The position numbers and the translations under genes were made by a program. From Methanobacteriota archaeon (GTDB lineage Archaea > Thermoplasmatota > DTKX01 > GCA-020343715), in contig JAUVEQ010000090.1 in NCBI GenBank assembly GCA_030594725.1, positions 1 to 9,094 on the forward strand: a DNA stretch of 9,094 bases. Direction: 5' to 3'. The notes beneath the pieces are model-generated. The model saw only the letters and a list, made by a program, of their open reading frames with translations. It ran no database searches and had not been told where the DNA came from. This document shows, piece by piece, positions 5,926-9,094 of this stretch (positions within the stretch are counted from its first letter, which is position 1; each line of letters starts with the position of its first letter).

Positions 5926-6471
5926 TCAGTAGATGTAGTTGACCGAGGACCGGTCGAACCCGGAGACGATCTCGATGGACGTGTCCTCCGGAGGCATGAA
6001 GCCGTAGATCGGCCGGATGATGTCACGGAAGATGGCCCCGAAGTCCCTGGCGATCCTCGTAACATCGTGCTCCTTGCCGAAGGCCCTGGCCGAGAGCGCC
6101 GCCGCAGTACCGCGGCACTCAGCTTCGTCCAGGATGTCCACGGCGTGGAGGAACTCGTGGAGCAGCAGGTAGAACTGGTAGGGCTTGACCAGCTCCGGGT
6201 TGCGGGCCTGGATCACGCCCACCGCCCGGCGGTTGATGACGATGGCGTTGCCGCCCACCACGTAGTAGCCCCCGACGAAACCACCCGAGGAGAGGCCCAG
6301 GTCCACCAGGCCAAGCATCAGGCCGGCCCGGTGATGCCCAAGCTCGCACTCCACCAGGTCCTTCACCACCTCGAACAGGTCTGGCAGGTCATCTGAGCTG
6401 TCGTAGGCATTGAGGTACCTGCTACCCCCGGGGTTCGCACATCGGTCGGCTTCCGTCTCTCCCATCATCAT
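5926..6471 (-). CDS. Putative HExxH zinc metallopeptidase-like protein
   Basis: A 181-residue protein from the first of three consecutive ATG codons (6471, 6468, 6465), preceded by a weak GGAG. An in-frame GTG at 6528 would add 19 residues and lies about 24 bp from a TATA-like element, so a leaderless GTG start is a real alternative. The core begins near SRYLNAYDSSDDLPDLFEVV. H105-E106-F-L-H109 is a zincin HExxH motif within LLLHEFLHAVDILDE, and H135 in FGKEHD, 25 residues later, could be the third zinc ligand. A beta-rich part before it (GGYYVVGGNAIVINRR) resembles the strand preceding the active helix in SprT-like and related archaeal proteins of unknown function. No signal peptide or membrane segment is seen, so it is probably cytoplasmic. 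Substrate unknown; it may also be catalytically inactive. It converges on the sulfur operon and shows no clear link to it. Confidence 0.65.
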   Translation of the reverse strand: MMMGETEADRCANPGGSRYLNAYDSSDDLPDLFEVVKDLVECELGHHRAGLMLGLVDLGLSSGGFVGGYYVVGGNAIVINRRAVGVIQARNPELVKPYQFYLLLHEFLHAVDILDEAECRGTAAALSARAFGKEHDVTRIARDFGAIFRDIIRPIYGFMPPEDTSIEIVSGFDRSSVNYIY

Positions 6472-6545
6472 TGTCTCCGTAGTATCAGCAGTGCCTCGAA
6501 GAGCGGCAGGTCCGCTCTCCTTCTTCACCAAATAATACGCGATCC

Positions 6546-6558
6546 TTGTATATCTAAG
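6546..6558 (-). promoter_or_regulatory. TATA-like element before the HExxH gene
   Basis: On the minus strand this reads CTTAGATATACAA. Its centre is about 24 bp upstream of the in-frame GTG at 6528 and about 80 bp upstream of the ATG at 6471. If used, it would allow a leaderless GTG start or a 55-nt leader for the ATG. It lies between the two leftward genes, so the HExxH gene may have its own promoter. Confidence 0.4.
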
Positions 6559-6599
6559 CGGTCCCGTACCGAGCAGTGCATGAAGGGGCCAACGTTCCC

Positions 6600-7463
6600 T
6601 CATGGGTCCCGGGTCCAGTGCTTCTCCTCGGGGCCCAGGTCCACAAGCCTCATCGACTCCCGCCACAACCGTTCCGCCGCCTCGTCGTCCCGGGCGCGAG
6701 AAGATGGTTCCACGATCTCGGACCTCCTGCTGAAGTAATTCCCGCTCACGCCCTCCAGGTCGGGCGATGTGATTACGTGCAACGGCACCACGGCCCCGGT
6801 GGAGGGCTTGCCCGCTATGAGGTTGACGATGCCCTTCATGAGGAAGCCGTAGTCCCGGGAGAGGCCAGTGGCCTTGAGGCCAGGGGTCAGGCAGTTCGCG
6901 GTAACGCCGGAACCCTCGAGGCGCCGCGCCAGGGAGCGGGTGAACAGGATGTTCATGAGCTTGGTCGTGCCGTACCGGCCCATGGGCCTGTACCCCTTCT
7001 TGGCCTGGAGGTCGTCCCAGTCGATCCGACCACGGACGTGGACCCCGGAGGACGTGGTCACGACCCTGGATGGGGCGCTCTGCTTGAGAACGGGCAGGAG
7101 CAGGTTCGTCAGCAGGAAGGGGGCCAGGTGGTTGATGGCAAGCTGCATCTCGACACCATCCACTGTCTCCTTCCGTTCATGGGGGATGAGGGCCGCGTTG
7201 TTGAAGAGCACATCGAGCCGGTCGTGGTTGGCGGAGAACTCCTCGGCCAGGGCCCGGACGGAAGCCTGGGACGACAGGTCTGCCAACATCATCTCCATCG
7301 CGTCGCTTCCCGAGGCGACCCTGATCTCCTCCATGGCCCTCTCGCAACGGCCCCTGTCCCGGCAGACAAGGATCAGGTGAGCACCCATCTTGGCAAGGCC
7401 CTTGGATGTCTCTAGCCCGATGCCGGAATTGGCCCCTGTGACCATCACCAACCTGCCCTTCAT
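6600..7463 (-). CDS. Short-chain dehydrogenase/reductase (retinol dehydrogenase-like)
   Basis: A 287-residue cytoplasmic oxidoreductase from the ATG at 7463; an in-frame GTG at 7478 would add five residues. The Rossmann dinucleotide motif TGANSGIG is at residues 9-16, and R35 and R37 after the second strand (VCRDRGR) suggest NADP(H) over NAD(H). ADL (61-63) contacts the adenine and NNAA (88-91) is the structural motif. The catalytic tetrad is N111, S139, Y164 and K168; the YxxxK motif reads YGTTK. This set and the 280-300 length match the classical SDR subgroup close to retinol dehydrogenases and WWOX-like proteins. After the catalytic site, LTPGLKATGL is the usual PG motif. The substrate cannot be told from sequence; lipids, polyprenols or other alcohols and ketones are possible. 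It lies upstream of the HExxH gene on the same strand, with a gap of about 70-130 bp. Confidence 0.88.
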   Translation of the reverse strand: MKGRLVMVTGANSGIGLETSKGLAKMGAHLILVCRDRGRCERAMEEIRVASGSDAMEMMLADLSSQASVRALAEEFSANHDRLDVLFNNAALIPHERKETVDGVEMQLAINHLAPFLLTNLLLPVLKQSAPSRVVTTSSGVHVRGRIDWDDLQAKKGYRPMGRYGTTKLMNILFTRSLARRLEGSGVTANCLTPGLKATGLSRDYGFLMKGIVNLIAGKPSTGAVVPLHVITSPDLEGVSGNYFSRRSEIVEPSSRARDDEAAERLWRESMRLVDLGPEEKHWTRDP

Positions 7464-7495
7464 GGAAACGCCCAGCACGGGAATGAGATGCGGGG

Positions 7496-7505
7496 ATAAT
7501 AAGGA
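7496..7505 (-). promoter_or_regulatory. Possible TATA box for the SDR gene
   Basis: The minus strand reads TCCTTATTAT here, the only AT-rich element close upstream. Its centre is about 37 bp before the ATG at 7463, which predicts a leader of roughly 10 nt. No Shine-Dalgarno is seen before that ATG. Confidence 0.35.
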
Positions 7506-7552
7506 GCGGGTGGGGCCTTCATGGGCTCGATGATCGACGTTCGTCCAACCTT

Positions 7553-7660
7553 ATCTTAGGGAGAGAGATCCGAACTCTTCGAATACTGCTGGTCACACTA
7601 GCCGTCGGCTACGCCTGGTCCTTCGGCCAGCACCTGGCCGTGAAGCGATCGGTCGACTGA
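7553..7660 (+). pseudogene. Possible IS4-like transposase C-terminal fragment
   Basis: A short open stretch ending at the TGA at 7658-7660 reads ILGRERIRTLRILLVTLAVG followed by YAWSFGQHLAVKRSVD. A pattern of RI..L..LL..LA..YAW..G is typical of the C-terminal hydrophobic helix of IS4-family (DDE) transposases. No start codon, ribosome site or upstream catalytic domain is present, and no flanking inverted repeats are visible. It is best explained as a decayed remnant of an insertion sequence, but the match is short and rests on memory of the family, so chance resemblance is possible. Confidence 0.35.
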
Positions 7661-7721
7661 TCGGGCCCGCAATCCCCTTTCCAGGGCCTCACATGGAATC
7701 ATGGCATACAAATCCAGAAAG

Positions 7722-7729
7722 GTTATATG
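7722..7729 (+). promoter_or_regulatory. TATA box for the FG-GAP gene
   Basis: GTTATATG follows a purine-rich CAGAAAG that could act as the TFB recognition element. The centre is about 22 bp upstream of the ATG at 7748, so transcription would start at or very near the start codon and yield a leaderless mRNA. There is no Shine-Dalgarno before that ATG, which agrees. Confidence 0.6.
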
Positions 7730-7747
7730 TGGACCCGTCTAGTATCG

Positions 7748-9094
7748 ATGGGGTTGTCACTGGTGCCTTCATGCTCGCCATCACGATGTCTATCGTGTCT
7801 ATCTATGATCCTTCTCGTAACGGGTGCTCTCCTTTCGTTTATAGAGGTACCACCGGTTGACGGTCCTACTCCCGAAACGATCGATGCTGGCGAAGAGGAC
7901 AATACGGCCTTCTACACGTACATCGAGGCCCCTGGCGAGAATCTGAACTTCGGCTCGGGCATTTCGATGGTTGGCGATGTGAACGGTGACGGGTTCGACG
8001 ACCTGATGATCGGCACCAATGAAACGTTCGACGGCACGAACCCGCAGGATGAGAGGAGGAACTTCCTGCTCCTGGGTCGGGAGGATCGGAACTTCACCTG
8101 GGAGAGATTGATAGGTATCCAGAACATGTCCAATTACTGGTACAGTCCTAACGGCAGGTGGCTTGGGGATGTTAATGGTGATGGTTACGACGACATCATC
8201 AACCAGGGAGCCACAGGGCACTTCACAGATCCAAATTGGCTTACCGGAAACTGGCTCCACGTGCGATATGGCTCCGATGACGTTGAGGACCTACGTCAAC
8301 CCAGGTACCTCGTGACCCATCCTGTGGATGCCCCTTGGTACAACGAAGACAGAAGTTATAACAGGATATTCCCAGTCGGTGCCGGCGACGTTAACGGTGA
8401 TGGGTACAACGACGCGTGCGTTGTGCTGTATCCATGGAAGGACTGGCAGGATGATGAGACCATTCCTGGTGGGATTCTTCTCTTCTATGGCTCCGAGGAT
8501 GGCCTCAGCCGAGTATACGACTTCTCCATCGAGATCCCTTACGAGAACGCTTCCCAGTGGACGAAGCTCGGCGGTGTGTACTTCGCGGACGTGAGCGGTG
8601 ATGGATACGACGACATGATGGTCCTGACCTCGAATAATTTTGCAGAGAGCTACATCCGGATTCATTACGGCTCTGAGGATGGTCTCTCCGAGGAGCCCGT
8701 CCGGACCATTGGCACCTTCGATAAACCGCAATCCAGCATTTATTATCCTAAATACCCGAAGGTGAGGGCGCCCCTTGACATGGATGGTGATGGGATCGAT
8801 GACTTCCTCATGGCCTCATTCTCACGGTCTTCCCAGTTGCCATACGTTTACAATGTCCGCATCTACATGGGTGGGAACGGGACCGATGCATTGGAACCCA
8901 CCCAGATCCTGCCCCTCCCCGAGGGTAACCCCCATATGGTGGAGGCCGCCGACATCAACGGCGATGGCCTTCACGACCTCATCTTCATCGGGTCGAACGA
9001 GACCACTATTAACCAGAACGGTGAGACGATCGATGGTATCGACCTCGATGTCCACGTGCGCTTCAATCTCGGGGGAAGGTTCGGAGAGGAACAC
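7748..9094 (+). CDS. Exported FG-GAP/integrin-like beta-propeller protein, 5' part
   Basis: The frame is open from the ATG at 7748 to the right edge (449 codons, no stop), so the C-terminus is missing. The first 35 residues contain an arginine and then a hydrophobic stretch (SMILLVTGALLSFI), a signal peptide or anchor; an internal ATG at 7805 is a weaker start option. Six calcium-binding loops of the DxNxDGxxD type follow: DVNGDGFDD (77), DVNGDGYDD (141), DVNGDGYND (214), DVSGDGYDD (281), DMDGDGIDD (344) and DINGDGLHD (402). They are 58-73 residues apart, each followed by a hydrophobic strand and often a YGSEDG or similar turn. This is the FG-GAP/VCBS layout of integrin-alpha-like propellers, which normally have seven blades, so at least one more is expected outside the window. 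Such proteins are surface or secreted and usually bind ligands or other cells. The N-terminus has three cysteines (9, 14, 17). It has its own promoter and no apparent link to the sulfur genes. Confidence 0.9.
   Translation, partial: MGLSLVPSCSPSRCLSCLSMILLVTGALLSFIEVPPVDGPTPETIDAGEEDNTAFYTYIEAPGENLNFGSGISMVGDVNGDGFDDLMIGTNETFDGTNPQDERRNFLLLGREDRNFTWERLIGIQNMSNYWYSPNGRWLGDVNGDGYDDIINQGATGHFTDPNWLTGNWLHVRYGSDDVEDLRQPRYLVTHPVDAPWYNEDRSYNRIFPVGAGDVNGDGYNDACVVLYPWKDWQDDETIPGGILLFYGSEDGLSRVYDFSIEIPYENASQWTKLGGVYFADVSGDGYDDMMVLTSNNFAESYIRIHYGSEDGLSEEPVRTIGTFDKPQSSIYYPKYPKVRAPLDMDGDGIDDFLMASFSRSSQLPYVYNVRIYMGGNGTDALEPTQILPLPEGNPHMVEAADINGDGLHDLIFIGSNETTINQNGETIDGIDLDVHVRFNLGGRFGEEH

Noticed and set aside
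5037..6065. Leftward open frame spanning the terminator and the 3' end of the HExxH gene
   Set aside because: It crosses two real genes and a hairpin region in the wrong frame, with Arg/Ser/Gly/Val-rich composition typical of shadow frames.
6576..7415. Rightward 279-codon open frame opposite the SDR gene
   Set aside because: The SDR frame has the complete motif set of its family; the opposite frame has none.
7799..8731. Leftward open frames opposite the FG-GAP gene
   Set aside because: The plus-strand frame carries six regularly spaced calcium loops; the minus frames are their antisense.

Overview
The window reads as an archaeal chromosome segment, most plausibly from an uncultured, GC-rich Thermoplasmatota or euryarchaeal lineage. 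This rests on archaeal-type TATA boxes placed for leaderless transcripts in front of stand-alone genes, strong Shine-Dalgarno sites inside the operon, an archaeal-type HTH regulator and an FG-GAP surface protein. The lineage is an inference, not a demonstration.

Layout. The left edge (to 248) holds the C-terminal end of a DUF2318-type cysteine-rich protein. A leftward HTH regulator follows (309-707). A 352-bp divergent spacer rich in inverted repeats (708-1059) separates it from a tight rightward operon (1060-5780): TusB/DsrH-like, TusD/DsrE-like, TusC/DsrF-like, TusA, a YeeE/YedE (TsuA-type) membrane transporter with a long N-terminal extension, and a membrane-anchored or secreted protein with four tandem rhodanese domains. 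The operon ends in a chain of hairpins and a T-tract. Two leftward genes converge on it: a small HExxH putative metallopeptidase (5926-6471) and a short-chain dehydrogenase (6600-7463). The spacer to their right holds a possible fragment of an IS4-like transposase. From 7748 an exported FG-GAP/integrin-like beta-propeller protein runs off the right edge.

How it may work. The six operon genes look like one sulfur-handling module. The rhodanese array faces the outside and can bind or pass sulfane sulfur. The YeeE-type channel imports thiosulfate or a similar compound. TusA takes the sulfur as a persulfide and passes it to a TusBCD/DsrEFH-type relay. No DsrC/TusE, DsrAB, Hdr or Sox gene lies in the window, so the final acceptor is unknown. 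The divergent HTH gene is the obvious candidate regulator, with palindromes at its own promoter and in the shared spacer. The four-domain exported rhodanese with an A-B-B'-A' layout is the most unusual part.
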